From Sphingobacteriales bacterium 50-39 (GTDB lineage: Bacteria > Bacteroidota > Bacteroidia > Chitinophagales > Chitinophagaceae): DNA of 64,000 bases. Where the stretch lies: assembly GCA_001898505.1 (NCBI GenBank), contig MKTZ01000027.1, forward strand, positions 186,001 to 250,000, read 5' to 3'. Shown one piece after another: positions 16,691-26,338 of the stretch. How positions within the stretch are numbered: position 1 is the first letter of the stretch; each line of letters begins with the position of its first letter. Under the pieces are notes generated by a model. The model did not search any database, was not told the DNA's origin, and was given only the letters and a program-made list of their open reading frames with translations. The position numbers and the translations under genes were made by a program.

Positions 16691-19564
16691 ATGGCATTGG
16701 TAGAAACAAACACAAACGCCGGCCTTGCGCCCGGTGAGGAGACTATTGAGGTATTCGGGGCCAGGGTCCACAATCTGAAGAATATAGATATCCGTATCCC
16801 CAAGAATAAGCTGGTGGTTATCACGGGCATCAGTGGCAGTGGGAAGTCTTCCTTGGCCTTTGACACCATCTATGCGGAAGGGCAGCGCCGGTATATGGAA
16901 AGCTTCGGGGCCTATGCCCGCCAGTTCATCGGCGATATGGAAAGACCCGATGTGGACAAGATCACGGGTCTCAGCCCTGTCATTTCCATCGAACAAAAGA
17001 CCACCAATAAGAACCCCCGCAGTACAGTAGGGACTGTCACGGAGATATATGATTTTCTCCGACTACTTTACGCACGCGTTGGGGAAGCCTATTCTTACAA
17101 TACGGGCAAGAAGATGGTGAAGTTCAGCGAAGAGGAGATCGTGGACAATGTCTTTAAAAAATTCAAGAATAAGAAGATATCCATTCTGGCCCCCCTTGTA
17201 CGAGGCCGCAAGGGGCATTACCGCGAGCTTTTCGAAGACATCCGCAAGCGTGGGTACCTGAAAGTGCGGGTGGATGGAGAGGTTAAGGACCTTGTGCCGA
17301 AAATGCAGGTGGACCGCTATAAGATCCACGATATCGAGGTTGTCATCGACCGGATGGCCGTTACGGAGGATATGAAAGTGCGGTTGAGCCAGAGCGTACA
17401 AAAGGCGCTGCAGATGGGCAAGGACCTGCTTTTTATCCTTCTGAACGATGACAACCGGCTGCTCCAATACAGCAAGCAGCTCATGTGCGAGGACTCTGGC
17501 ATCAGCTATGAGGAACCTTCGCCCAACAGCTTTTCCTTCAACTCCCCTTATGGCGCATGTCCTACTTGCAAGGGGCTTGGCGCTGTCTACCAGATCAGCA
17601 TGGACGCCCTTATCCCTGATCCTTCCAAGAGCATCAACGAAGGCGGCATAGCCCCATTGGGCGGTGAAAGAGAGGCCTATATGTTCCAGCAGGTACAGCA
17701 GCTGGCAAAAAAGAACAAGTTCAGCCTGGACGTCGCCATCAAGGATATGCCTAAAAAAGCGCTTAACCTGGTGCTGTATGGCAATGAGGCGGGGGACAGC
17801 ATCGACGTCGACTTTAGCGAGGAGGCTTCTTCCGACACCCAGGTTTATACCACGGAATATGAGGGGCTGGTCAATGCGCTGAAGCGCTGGTTTGCGGGCG
17901 GCACTTCCGACAGCCTGCGGGAATGGGTGGAGAAGTTCATGGAGCTGAAGACCTGCGATACCTGTCATGGGGCGCGTCTGCGAAAGGAAAGTCTTTATTT
18001 CAGGGTGGGAGAGAAGAATATCGCCGAGCTCAGCAACATGAATCTGAACAAGCTCGTGGATTGGTTCTCCGGCCTGGAAAAAAAGCTCAATAACAAACAA
18101 AATATCATTGCCAAGGATATACTGAAAGAGATAAGGGAGCGGTTGCAATTCCTTATGGACGTAGGACTTACCTATCTGACCCTGGATCGCAGCAGCCGGA
18201 CGCTCAGCGGGGGCGAATCCCAACGGATACGCCTGGCTACCCAGATAGGATCCCAATTGCAAGGCATCACCTATGTGCTGGATGAACCCAGTATCGGTCT
18301 TCATCAGCGGGACAACCAGCGTCTCATAGAGGCCCTGAAGAACCTCCGGGACATCGGTAACAGCGTACTGGTAGTAGAGCACGATAAGGATATCATGATG
18401 GCGGCGGATTATGTGGTTGACATCGGTCCGAAGGCTGGATTTCACGGAGGCCGGATCGTGGCGCAGGGGCGTCCTCCCGCCCTGTTGAAGCTGGATACCC
18501 TCACTGCTGCCTATCTAAATGGTCATAAGAAGATCGAGATCCCGGCGGAGAGGAGAAAGGGCAATGGAAAATTTTTGGAATTAAAAGGCGCCAAGGGAAA
18601 TAACCTGAAGAATGTGGATGTCAAATTCCCGTTGGGCAAGCTCATCGTCGTCACCGGTGTGAGCGGCAGTGGCAAGTCGACGCTGATCAATGAGACATTG
18701 TATCCTATCCTGAGCAAACATGCTTATGGATCGAAGATGACGCCCCTGGAGTTCAAGAGCATCAAGGGGCTGGAAAATATCGATAAGGTCATCGAGATCG
18801 ATCAATCGCCTATCGGGAGGACGCCGCGCAGCAATCCCGCCACGTATTGCGGGTTCTTTACCGACATACGGACGCTGTTTGCCTCCGTACCTGAGGCGAA
18901 GATCAGGGGGTATAATGCCGGCAGATTTTCCTTCAATGTAAAGAGCGGGCGCTGTGATGTCTGTGAGGGTGGCGGGATGCGTGTCATCGAGATGAACTTT
19001 CTTCCCGACGTATATGTCCATTGCGAGAAATGCAACGGGCGGCGTTATAACAGGGAGACCCTGGAGATACGTTACAAAGGCAAATCGATCAGCGATGTGC
19101 TGGATATGACCGTGGACGAGGCCGTGGAGTTCTTTCAGAATGTGCCTTATCTCTATCGTAAGATCAAGGTGCTGCAGGAAGTAGGGTTAGGATATATAAC
19201 GTTAGGACAGTCGGCCGTCACGCTCAGCGGTGGCGAGGCGCAGCGTGTCAAGCTGGGGACCGAGCTGTCAAAGAAGGATACGGGCAAGACGTTTTATATA
19301 TTGGATGAGCCTACTACCGGACTGCACTTCGAGGATATCCGGCATTTGCTGGATGTGCTGAACAAATTGGTGGACAGGGGTAATACCGTACTCGTCATCG
19401 AGCATAACCTGGATGTGATAAAAGTGGCCGACCATATTATAGATCTTGGCCCCGAGGGAGGGGATGGCGGTGGAAGGATATTGTTCGAGGGTGTGCCGGA
19501 GGACCTGGTGAAGAACAAGGAAAGCTTTACGGCTAAATTTTTAAAAGAAGAATTAAAGGGATAA
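16691..19564 (+). CDS. uvrA: UvrABC excinuclease subunit A
   Basis: A 957-residue damage-sensing ATPase of nucleotide excision repair that loads UvrB on lesions. It has two ABC ATPase modules: Walker A ITGISGSGKSS near residue 45 and VTGVSGSGKST near 660, with signatures LSGGESQRIRLA and LSGGEAQRVKLG. Zinc-binding Cys pairs are seen as CPTCKG, CDTCHG, CDVCEG and CEKCNG. The ATG at 16691 gives the usual length. The open frame runs further upstream but would translate a hairpin repeat, so I reject it. A 5'-nucleotidase gene follows after 7 nt, suggesting cotranscription. Confidence 0.97.
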   Translation: MALVETNTNAGLAPGEETIEVFGARVHNLKNIDIRIPKNKLVVITGISGSGKSSLAFDTIYAEGQRRYMESFGAYARQFIGDMERPDVDKITGLSPVISIEQKTTNKNPRSTVGTVTEIYDFLRLLYARVGEAYSYNTGKKMVKFSEEEIVDNVFKKFKNKKISILAPLVRGRKGHYRELFEDIRKRGYLKVRVDGEVKDLVPKMQVDRYKIHDIEVVIDRMAVTEDMKVRLSQSVQKALQMGKDLLFILLNDDNRLLQYSKQLMCEDSGISYEEPSPNSFSFNSPYGACPTCKGLGAVYQISMDALIPDPSKSINEGGIAPLGGEREAYMFQQVQQLAKKNKFSLDVAIKDMPKKALNLVLYGNEAGDSIDVDFSEEASSDTQVYTTEYEGLVNALKRWFAGGTSDSLREWVEKFMELKTCDTCHGARLRKESLYFRVGEKNIAELSNMNLNKLVDWFSGLEKKLNNKQNIIAKDILKEIRERLQFLMDVGLTYLTLDRSSRTLSGGESQRIRLATQIGSQLQGITYVLDEPSIGLHQRDNQRLIEALKNLRDIGNSVLVVEHDKDIMMAADYVVDIGPKAGFHGGRIVAQGRPPALLKLDTLTAAYLNGHKKIEIPAERRKGNGKFLELKGAKGNNLKNVDVKFPLGKLIVVTGVSGSGKSTLINETLYPILSKHAYGSKMTPLEFKSIKGLENIDKVIEIDQSPIGRTPRSNPATYCGFFTDIRTLFASVPEAKIRGYNAGRFSFNVKSGRCDVCEGGGMRVIEMNFLPDVYVHCEKCNGRRYNRETLEIRYKGKSISDVLDMTVDEAVEFFQNVPYLYRKIKVLQEVGLGYITLGQSAVTLSGGEAQRVKLGTELSKKDTGKTFYILDEPTTGLHFEDIRHLLDVLNKLVDRGNTVLVIEHNLDVIKVADHIIDLGPEGGDGGGRILFEGVPEDLVKNKESFTAKFLKEELKG

Positions 19565-19571
19565 AAGCATT

Positions 19572-20099
19572 ATGGAAAGAATTATCATCGATATGGACGA
19601 GGTCATTGCGGACCCGATGGGAGAAATGATCGATTGGTATAAGAAGACCTACGGACGGGAGGTGGACTGGGATAAGATGTTGGTTGGCTCCTGGGTAAAG
19701 GGTTTTCCGGATGAGCACCAGGAGCTGGTGATGGAACGACTGAAGGCGCCGGGTTTTTTCCGTCACCTGCCTGTGATGGAGGATGCGGTGGATGTGCTTC
19801 GGGCGTTGAATGAGCGTTATGATGTATATATCGTATCGGCTGCTATGGAATTCCCCAATTCTTTGAAAGATAAGTATGACTGGCTGATGGAGCACTTCCC
19901 TTTCTTCAGCTGGCGGCAGCTGGCCCTCTGTGGCAGCAAGGACCTGGTACAGGGAGATTATATGATCGACGATCATGTAAAGAACCTGAAGGGATTTAAG
20001 GGCAAGCCTTATATCTTCACGGCGGCGCATAACCTGGAGGTGACGGGGTATGACAGGATCAATAATTGGAAAGAGGCGGGAGAGATATTTCTCCGTTAG
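19572..20099 (+). CDS. 5'(3')-deoxyribonucleotidase
   Basis: A 175-residue HAD phosphatase of the NT5C type, which removes phosphate from deoxynucleoside monophosphates. Motif I is DMDEVIADP (residues 7-15), with Glu where most members have Gly. Motif II is IVSAAMEF, and motif III/IV the LCGSKDLVQGDYMIDDHVKN region with the acidic pair. The cap is small, as usual for the family. It sits 7 nt after uvrA and is probably in the same transcript, which fits a role in nucleotide turnover after repair. That link is inference. Confidence 0.88.
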   Translation: MERIIIDMDEVIADPMGEMIDWYKKTYGREVDWDKMLVGSWVKGFPDEHQELVMERLKAPGFFRHLPVMEDAVDVLRALNERYDVYIVSAAMEFPNSLKDKYDWLMEHFPFFSWRQLALCGSKDLVQGDYMIDDHVKNLKGFKGKPYIFTAAHNLEVTGYDRINNWKEAGEIFLR

Positions 20100-20168
20100 G
20101 CGTTCACCGGCAGGGCTCCAATACCGTACAATATTTTGTATCAGAAGCATACATTTTCTATGAGATTG

Positions 20169-20194
20169 AATTGATAAGTAGCTGCGTATCAATT
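20169..20194. promoter_or_regulatory. AT-rich inverted repeat, possible operator
   Basis: Perfect 8-bp arms AATTGATA / TATCAATT separated by 10 nt, 64 bp before the start of the FtsX-type permease. There is no T-tract, so it is more like a protein-binding site than a terminator. Confidence 0.3.
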
Positions 20195-20257
20195 GCTAGA
20201 GAAGCTGGCATAGGTTCTGTTGCCTCCATAGGCGGTCTATAGACAAAAGTGAAAATT

Positions 20258-22627
20258 ATGTTTAGAAACTATTTTCGGACCGCCTTCCGAAATCTATGGT
20301 GTCACCGCGGCTTCTCATTCCTGAATATTTTCGGACTGACCATCGGCATGACCGCCTTTTTCCTGATCTTCCTCTATACATCTTTTGAATTTAGCTATGA
20401 TTCGTTCGATACTCAGGGGGATAGGATATATCGTCTCGTCGCCGATGTGAAGACCCCCAGCGAAACGCTTCATTACAATGCACCGCCGGCGCCTGTGATC
20501 CAAAACCTGCTGGCCGAATTTCCTGAATTGCAATCGGTGACCAGGATCAGTCTTGGCGATGATTGGATGGTCATCCGGAACGGCCAGGCTTTTAGAGTCG
20601 ACAACGTCGCCACGGCAGACAGCAATTTCTTCAACATATTTGATTACCGGCTAATCAAAGGCGACCGGAGCACTGCCCTGAAATATCCTAACAGTGTGGT
20701 CTTGTCGGAATCGGAGGCCAGGAAATTTTTTGGCAATGCTGATCCTATAGGTCAATCGCTGACGATGACCAGGCTGAAATTCAATGCCACGGTCACCGGG
20801 CTAATGAAGGACGTACCGGGAAATTCGCATCTCCGGGTCAATATGCTCTTTGCAGCCGGGTCCCTCGATACAAACGAAACGCGCCAATGGGACAATTATG
20901 GCTATAATACCTATCTGTTGTTGAAGGCCGGGGCAAACGCTGCTACGCTCCAGGCAAAGCTGCCCGCCTTCATGCAGAGAATAGGTGGTGAGGCCCTGAG
21001 CAGGACTCAACAAAAGCCTACTCTATTGCTGGAGCCGCTGAAAGATATTTATCTCTATTCCACCCGGGACGGCTCCACTCAGGGAAATATCACCAATGTC
21101 CGCATCTTCTCCATCATAGGAGTCTTTATCCTGCTGATCGCGGGCATCAATTTTGTCAATCTGACGACGGCCAGGTCGGGTGAACGGGCCAAAGAAGTAG
21201 GCATTAGGAAAGTGATCGGCGCAAGTAAAACTATGCTGGCCGGGCAATTTATTGGTGAAAGCATCATACTTAGCTTGATCGCCTGCATCATGGCGGCACA
21301 ACTATCGGCCTTGCTACTGCCGGCCTTCAACCACCTGGCAGGAAAAGAGATCAGCACCGGCATTTTTTCTCAACCCGGATACTTGCTGATCCTGCTTGGA
21401 TTGGGGTTATTCATCGGCGTCATTGCCGGCTTCTATCCCGCGCTGGTATTATCCTCTTTCCAACCGGTGTCGGTGCTCAAAGGCAGGTTCATCACGGGAA
21501 TACGGGGACTCTTTCTCAGAAAAGCGCTTGTGATCGTTCAATTTACCATTGCCACCGGCCTTATCATCGCCACATTGGTTGTCTACAACCAGCTCCACTA
21601 TATGCGCAGCCAGGATCTGGGATTCAATAAGGACCAGGAACTGATCCTGGATACACGAGGTGACTCTGCCAGACCCGCTTTTAAACATGAGATAGCCATG
21701 ATCCCAGGCGTGCGTTCTGTGACCATGACGGGTAACGTCCCGGGCAACGGAATTTATTACGGTGCCGCCGAGCTCGAAAATGTCCAGGGAATCATGCAGA
21801 ATACGAATGTCAACGCTTGCATTACGGACTATGGTTTTCTCCAGCAGTTTGGGGTCAGATTGGCCGCAGGCCGCGACTTTTCGGAACAGTTTGGAAGAGA
21901 CAGCCTGGCGATGATTCTCAACGAAACGGCCGTTAGGCTACTGGGTTACTCCAACCCAGCCCAGGCGGTCGGCAAACGCTGGAGGCAATTCGGTGTCGCG
22001 GGCACTGTTATCGGCGTGGTCAAAGATTTCCATTTCCGCAGTTTGCAGGAGCCGATCAAACCGCTGGCCATTTATTTAAATACCGGCAGCTGTGACCTGG
22101 TTTGTGTAAAGGTGGATACCCGTCAACTGCCTTCGACGTTTGCGGCCATTCAGCACAAATGGAAACAGATGCTGCCGGACAGGCCCTTCGACTATTTTTT
22201 TATGGACGAGTTTTTTGACCGGCAATACCGGGCAGAAGATCGCTTTGGTAATCTATTTTTGTATTTCGCCATCCTGGCTATCTCGATCAGCTGTCTTGGG
22301 CTCATGGGACTAGCCTCCTATAGTACGTTACAACGGACCAAAGAGATAGGCGTACGAAAAGTCGTGGGAGCTTCCGTGGGACAGATCGTTATGTTGTTAT
22401 CCAGGGACTTTGTAAAGCTTGTTGGTTGGTCGTTTGTGATCGCCGTGCCGCCGTCATGGTTCCTGATGCACGCCTGGCTGCGTGGCTTTGCATATCGTAG
22501 TGATTCTTATTGGTGGATATTTCCAGCGGCAGGAGGGGCTGCGTTGCTGATAGCAATTGTCACGATTAGTTTCCAATCGATGAAAGCTGCCTTATCGAAT
22601 CCTGTAAAGACGCTGCGTACAGAATAA
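20258..22627 (+). CDS. FtsX/MacB-type ABC transporter permease
   Basis: A 789-residue permease with duplicated FtsX units. The N terminus FRNYFRTAFRNLW and the first membrane helix are typical. A MacB-like periplasmic domain spans about residues 45-275, then a three-helix FtsX module with ERAKEVGIRKVIGASK. A second periplasmic domain and a second module follow (RTKEIGVRKVVGAS). There is no ATPase gene beside it, so it is an orphan permease, common in Bacteroidota. I use the ATG at 20258; the in-frame GTG at 20249 is an alternative. The other copy of this family is at 56007. Confidence 0.88.
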   Translation: MFRNYFRTAFRNLWCHRGFSFLNIFGLTIGMTAFFLIFLYTSFEFSYDSFDTQGDRIYRLVADVKTPSETLHYNAPPAPVIQNLLAEFPELQSVTRISLGDDWMVIRNGQAFRVDNVATADSNFFNIFDYRLIKGDRSTALKYPNSVVLSESEARKFFGNADPIGQSLTMTRLKFNATVTGLMKDVPGNSHLRVNMLFAAGSLDTNETRQWDNYGYNTYLLLKAGANAATLQAKLPAFMQRIGGEALSRTQQKPTLLLEPLKDIYLYSTRDGSTQGNITNVRIFSIIGVFILLIAGINFVNLTTARSGERAKEVGIRKVIGASKTMLAGQFIGESIILSLIACIMAAQLSALLLPAFNHLAGKEISTGIFSQPGYLLILLGLGLFIGVIAGFYPALVLSSFQPVSVLKGRFITGIRGLFLRKALVIVQFTIATGLIIATLVVYNQLHYMRSQDLGFNKDQELILDTRGDSARPAFKHEIAMIPGVRSVTMTGNVPGNGIYYGAAELENVQGIMQNTNVNACITDYGFLQQFGVRLAAGRDFSEQFGRDSLAMILNETAVRLLGYSNPAQAVGKRWRQFGVAGTVIGVVKDFHFRSLQEPIKPLAIYLNTGSCDLVCVKVDTRQLPSTFAAIQHKWKQMLPDRPFDYFFMDEFFDRQYRAEDRFGNLFLYFAILAISISCLGLMGLASYSTLQRTKEIGVRKVVGASVGQIVMLLSRDFVKLVGWSFVIAVPPSWFLMHAWLRGFAYRSDSYWWIFPAAGGAALLIAIVTISFQSMKAALSNPVKTLRTE

Positions 22628-22631
22628 CCGG

Positions 22632-22765
22632 CCAATAGGTGGCAGCAGGGAGTGATTAATAAAATCTTTGTGTTTGTAAAGGGTACCTAAAAAATAGGGA
22701 ACGGATCAGGTTTTACTTAACCTTCGGATATTAGGATTTTACCAATTTCCCTGCTTGCCTATTGG
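22632..22765. repeat. large imperfect inverted repeat between convergent genes
   Basis: Outer arms CCAATAGG / CCTATTGG, middle arms GCAGGGA / TCCCTGC and inner arms TAAAATC / GATTTTA are nested in register over 134 bp. The 209-bp space is between the converging permease and sorting-domain genes. It could be a structured 3'-end RNA, a two-way transcription stop or the remains of a small mobile element. No frame is supported inside. Confidence 0.5.
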
Positions 22766-22837
22766 TTGTATCTTAAATAGGGTATTTTAATAGAATGTAA
22801 AAGAGCGTTTTTGGGTAGAGCGCGGCTCTCACGGGTA

Positions 22838-23260
22838 CTATCGCACGATCAAATGGCCGTTCTCGATCCTCTCGTCATCGGTGAAGATCTCGAACAGGTA
22901 ATTGCCTTCCGACAAAGTGGTGAGGACGGTGGTCTCGCGATTGCGGATACTGGCCTGGCTTACCAGTCTGCCGTCCATATCGAATAAATACAGTTGATAG
23001 ACTTTCCCGTCTTCTCCATTGGCGGAAAAGAACAGCACCTGCTGTTTGGCATCAGGGAAGAGTCTGATCTTGTTCTTTTTGCTGACCAGAGACTTATTGA
23101 CCTGGATACTGTGGATAGTACCAGTGTCGAAGGTAGAGCCTGTAGAGGGGATATGCACCGGCGTGTCCGATGCAAAGGCATGAGCTGGCAGAAGTGAGGC
23201 CATGGATAGATTGATGACCAGGAGGCCAGCGAATAGGTTCATAGTACGGCTAGTTTTCAT
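22838..23260 (-). CDS. small secreted protein with sorting-domain-like C terminus
   Basis: About 140 residues from the ATG at 23260; the open frame extends upstream only by a GTG with no support. Residues 1-31 are a signal peptide ending near AHAFA. The last 75 residues (LYLFDMDGRLVSQ, then LSEGNYLFEIFTDDE and HLIVR) resemble the small beta sandwich of type IX secretion C-terminal signals or DUF3244 proteins. There is no cargo domain between the two, so the function is unclear. It is followed by the large inverted repeat at 22632-22765. Confidence 0.65.
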   Translation of the reverse strand: MKTSRTMNLFAGLLVINLSMASLLPAHAFASDTPVHIPSTGSTFDTGTIHSIQVNKSLVSKKNKIRLFPDAKQQVLFFSANGEDGKVYQLYLFDMDGRLVSQASIRNRETTVLTTLSEGNYLFEIFTDDERIENGHLIVR

Positions 23261-23356
23261 GACGGCCGGGATTTTTAAAAAAATAGGGTACGGATCAACA
23301 ACAACTTGAACATAGCGGGGCATCGGCCCCCACACTTACCAAACACACGAATAAAT

Positions 23357-24331
23357 TTAGAACCTCAACAACGGACAGTGGGTAGAGTTCCTCCAGCGTT
23401 GCTCAGTACCGCCTTTGATACGGAATCCGATCTTGAACTGGGCGGTGAAATAAGCGTCGTTCTGTGTGGGGTCGCCACGTTTGTCGTTCTTGCCATAGCC
23501 GGGCGTATTGTATCCCTGGGCACTCTTGTTGGACATGTATTTTGCAATAACAGCCTGGGAGGGAGACAGGTATTTGTCGAACAGCGTAGGATCGATGTAT
23601 CTTCCGCTGACGTCGTCGAGGTAGTCGGTAAATAGCTTACGGTGAATAATTTCAAATGAGATATTGAGATTTTCACTGAAAAAATATTTGACACCGGCGC
23701 CCATGGGGATGTTGAGCTGTGTAAGAGAATAGTTCTTACGACCCGGATATTCGGCAAAACCTTCGCCCTCTGTGTGCAGCGGTTTCAGGTCCACCCATAC
23801 CACGTCGCCATATTGATTACGATAGGATCCCTGTGGGTTGAAGTGATAGGCACCCAGACCAATAACGCCATAGGGGCGCAGGCGGCCTGTAACATCATCG
23901 GATTCATCTTCCAGGAATACAGTCGGATACACTTCCACCATGGCTGACCCTTCGATGATCTTCGATCGGAAATCCAGGTTGCGGGCTTTACGTGTATCTT
24001 CATCCCCGCCATGGCTGGTAATGTCGGCGTCAGAGGCAGCCACCGAGCCATAAGTAGCCGAGAATCTGAATCCCAGCCACTGTGCCGGATAGACGGTCAG
24101 ATAAGCGCCAAACGCCAGCTTCGTCCTGTTCATATTATAGTCCTTCAGGAAGGTGGTTCCTCTGCCGATGTGTCCGCCCAGATCACTTAGAACGACCATG
24201 GGGCCGACAGTAAAACCGAGGTCTGTTGTGTTTTGGTAATCATCCTGGCAGAAAGAAGTAAGATGCAGAGAGAGAGTTATTACCAGCAAGAACAAACACT
24301 TCCGCAACAAGGAGTGTAAACTCTGTTTCAT
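23357..24331 (-). CDS. outer-membrane beta-barrel protein, DUF6089-like
   Basis: A 324-residue exported protein with a signal peptide (CLFLLVITLSLHLTSFCQ) and alternating aromatic/polar strands up to the C-terminal Phe. LGFTVGPMVVLSDLGG, YLTVYPAQWLGFRFSATYG, PMGAGVKYFFSENLNISFEI and TDYLDDVSGRYID follow the layout of DUF6089-like Bacteroidota barrels. The final Phe fits BAM-dependent insertion. Its role, porin or structural, is unknown. The gene is upstream of the sorting-domain gene on the same strand, 96 nt apart, and may share its transcript. Confidence 0.75.
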   Translation of the reverse strand: MKQSLHSLLRKCLFLLVITLSLHLTSFCQDDYQNTTDLGFTVGPMVVLSDLGGHIGRGTTFLKDYNMNRTKLAFGAYLTVYPAQWLGFRFSATYGSVAASDADITSHGGDEDTRKARNLDFRSKIIEGSAMVEVYPTVFLEDESDDVTGRLRPYGVIGLGAYHFNPQGSYRNQYGDVVWVDLKPLHTEGEGFAEYPGRKNYSLTQLNIPMGAGVKYFFSENLNISFEIIHRKLFTDYLDDVSGRYIDPTLFDKYLSPSQAVIAKYMSNKSAQGYNTPGYGKNDKRGDPTQNDAYFTAQFKIGFRIKGGTEQRWRNSTHCPLLRF

Positions 24332-24482
24332 GAATATTAGATTTTAGTTTTCCGATGGTATTGGATTCCCCTTCTTTGTCAATGAAGAATGGGCTCGCAT
24401 ACAAGAAACGAAAAAAGGATGAATAATTGTGTATTTTAACACAACTATTTTATTCCCAATATGAGAATCTCAGTGTTTGTGC

Positions 24483-24935
24483 TTAGTCTTTCGTAAATAA
24501 TAGCATCTCAATGTGTTGTATGCCATCTTCCAGGTAAATATCGCCTGCTTTTTCGAAGCCAAAAGATTCGTAAAAACCCCTTAAATAATATTGCGCGCCG
24601 ATGCGTATAACACCCTCCCCGTGAAGGGTATACGCTAAGTCAATACCCTTACGTACGAGTACTCTTCCGATGCCTTGCTTTCGGACGGCTGGGGAACTTA
24701 CGATGCGTCCTATAGAAAATTCCGCATAGGAAATACCCGGAGGTACAATGCGTGCATAGGCCACCAGCCTATCTCCCTGCCACCCCATTAAATGATGAGA
24801 GGGCTGGTCCTTATTATCCATATCCAGGAATACGCAGTTCTGTTCCACTACAAAGACCTCGCTTCTGAGTCGTAAGATGGCATACAGTTCCCCGGGGGTG
24901 AGGTCGCTGAATTTTTTGTGCGTCCAATTTGTCAT
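24483..24935 (-). CDS. ElaA-family GNAT acetyltransferase
   Basis: A 150-residue cytoplasmic GNAT protein. LYAILRLRSEVFVVEQNC, the acetyl-CoA loop VSSPAVRKQGIGRVLVRKG (residues 79-97) and YLRGFYESFGF are signatures of the ElaA group. Its substrate is unknown in most bacteria. It is 65 nt after the rarA stop on the same strand and could be read from the same transcript. The 150 bp behind it before the barrel gene contains only a weak TTGTGT / ACACAA stem. Confidence 0.85.
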   Translation of the reverse strand: MTNWTHKKFSDLTPGELYAILRLRSEVFVVEQNCVFLDMDNKDQPSHHLMGWQGDRLVAYARIVPPGISYAEFSIGRIVSSPAVRKQGIGRVLVRKGIDLAYTLHGEGVIRIGAQYYLRGFYESFGFEKAGDIYLEDGIQHIEMLLFTKD

Positions 24936-25000
24936 GTTAGTCTGGTTGTTTAATCATGTGTTGTCTATTGGCTGGCCCGAGCTGTCGGCTGACCGGCCTA

Positions 25001-26266
25001 TCAGTATCCATATTTCTCTTTCCACAGGCTTCGCAGGAATTTACGCAGCTCTTCTTCCCGCGCATTATTCCCGGGATCATAAAATTTCGTGCCCTTCAAT
25101 TCTTCAGGGAGATATTCCTGAGGGGAAAAATTATTTTCATAATTATGGCTGTATTGATATCCTTTGCCATAATCCAGGTTCTTCATCAGCCGGGTAGGTG
25201 CATTGCGAATATGCAGGGGTACTGACAGGTCGCCCTGTGTACGTACGGCGGCCTGGGCGCTGCCGATGGCGATGGTCGTCGAATTGCTTTTGGGAGAAGA
25301 GGCCAGGTAGGTGGCGCACTGCGACAGGATAAGATTGGATTCGGGATAGCCGATCTTATTCACCGCCTCGAAACATGCGTTGGCGAGCAGCAGCGCGTTG
25401 GGGTTGGCATTGCCGATGTCTTCGCTGGCGAGGATCAGTAATCTCCGGGCAATGAATTTTACATCTTCCCCGCCTTCGATCATACGGGCGAGCCAGTATA
25501 CGGCTGCGTTGGGGTCACTGCCCCGGATGCTTTTTATAAAGGCGGAGATAATATCATAATGCTGCTCCCCTTTCTTATCGTATAAAGCTATCCGCTGTTG
25601 TGCGATCTCCATGACGAGTTCATCGGTGATCACCGCCTCTTTGCCTGCTGCATCGCAGACGACTTCCAGCAGGTTGAGCAATTTGCGTGCGTCGCCTCCC
25701 GAGATATTGATGAGGGCGGCCGTCTCTTTCAGTTCGATGCATTGTTCTTTTAGTATTACATCGTCTTTTATGGCGTGTTGCAGCAGATGAATGAGGTCCT
25801 GCTCATCCAGCGGTTTCAGGACATATACCTGGCAGCGGCTGAGCAAGGCGCTGTTGACCTCGAAAGAAGGGTTCTCCGTAGTGGCGCCGATGAGGGTGAC
25901 GATGCCTTTTTCGACGGCGCCTAACAAGGCATCCTGCTGGCCCTTGTTGAACCGGTGGATCTCGTCGATGAAAAGAATGGCTTTGGCCCTTTCGCGGGCT
26001 TCTGCTATTACTTCTCGTACTTCCTTTACCCCGGAAGAAATGGCGCTGAGGGTATAAAAAGACACCTGCAGGGAATTGGCAATGATCCCTGCGATGGTAG
26101 TTTTTCCCGTCCCCGGCGGACCCCAGAGGATCATGGAAGGTGGTTTCCCATGTTCTATTGCGGTGCGTAAGACACTGCCCTTACCCGTCAAATGCTTTTG
26201 CCCGACCAACTGATCGAGCGTCTGTGGCCGGAGCCGCTCGGCCAACGGTGCTTGTGGAGAGACCAT
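25001..26266 (-). CDS. rarA: replication-associated recombination protein A (AAA ATPase)
   Basis: A 421-residue AAA+ ATPase related to clamp loaders that acts at stalled replication forks. Walker A is LWGPPGTGKTT near residue 48, Walker B LFIDEIHRFNKGQQD, and sensor 1 IGATTENPSFEVN, whose wording is diagnostic of RarA/MgsA. The C-terminal tetramerisation part includes SAFIKSIRGSDPNAAVYWL and the Gly/Tyr-rich DYGKGYQYSHNYEN. It is divergent from the serine protease at 26339 with 72 bp between. Confidence 0.95.
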   Translation of the reverse strand: MVSPQAPLAERLRPQTLDQLVGQKHLTGKGSVLRTAIEHGKPPSMILWGPPGTGKTTIAGIIANSLQVSFYTLSAISSGVKEVREVIAEARERAKAILFIDEIHRFNKGQQDALLGAVEKGIVTLIGATTENPSFEVNSALLSRCQVYVLKPLDEQDLIHLLQHAIKDDVILKEQCIELKETAALINISGGDARKLLNLLEVVCDAAGKEAVITDELVMEIAQQRIALYDKKGEQHYDIISAFIKSIRGSDPNAAVYWLARMIEGGEDVKFIARRLLILASEDIGNANPNALLLANACFEAVNKIGYPESNLILSQCATYLASSPKSNSTTIAIGSAQAAVRTQGDLSVPLHIRNAPTRLMKNLDYGKGYQYSHNYENNFSPQEYLPEELKGTKFYDPGNNAREEELRKFLRSLWKEKYGY

Positions 26267-26338
26267 AACAAAATTTAAGCGTCAATAGTACAACAAGTTA
26301 GCCTTTTTCCTGTTTTATTTGCAGTAACAAAGGCATGA

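Noticed and set aside
17063..18445. 460-codon open frame on the minus strand inside uvrA
   Set aside because: uvrA is certain on the plus strand; the antisense frame arises from its codon bias and has no motif.
24427..24453. TTGTGT / ACACAA stem between the barrel and ElaA-like genes
   Set aside because: Six pairs in AT-rich DNA without a T-tract are too weak to call a terminator or operator.
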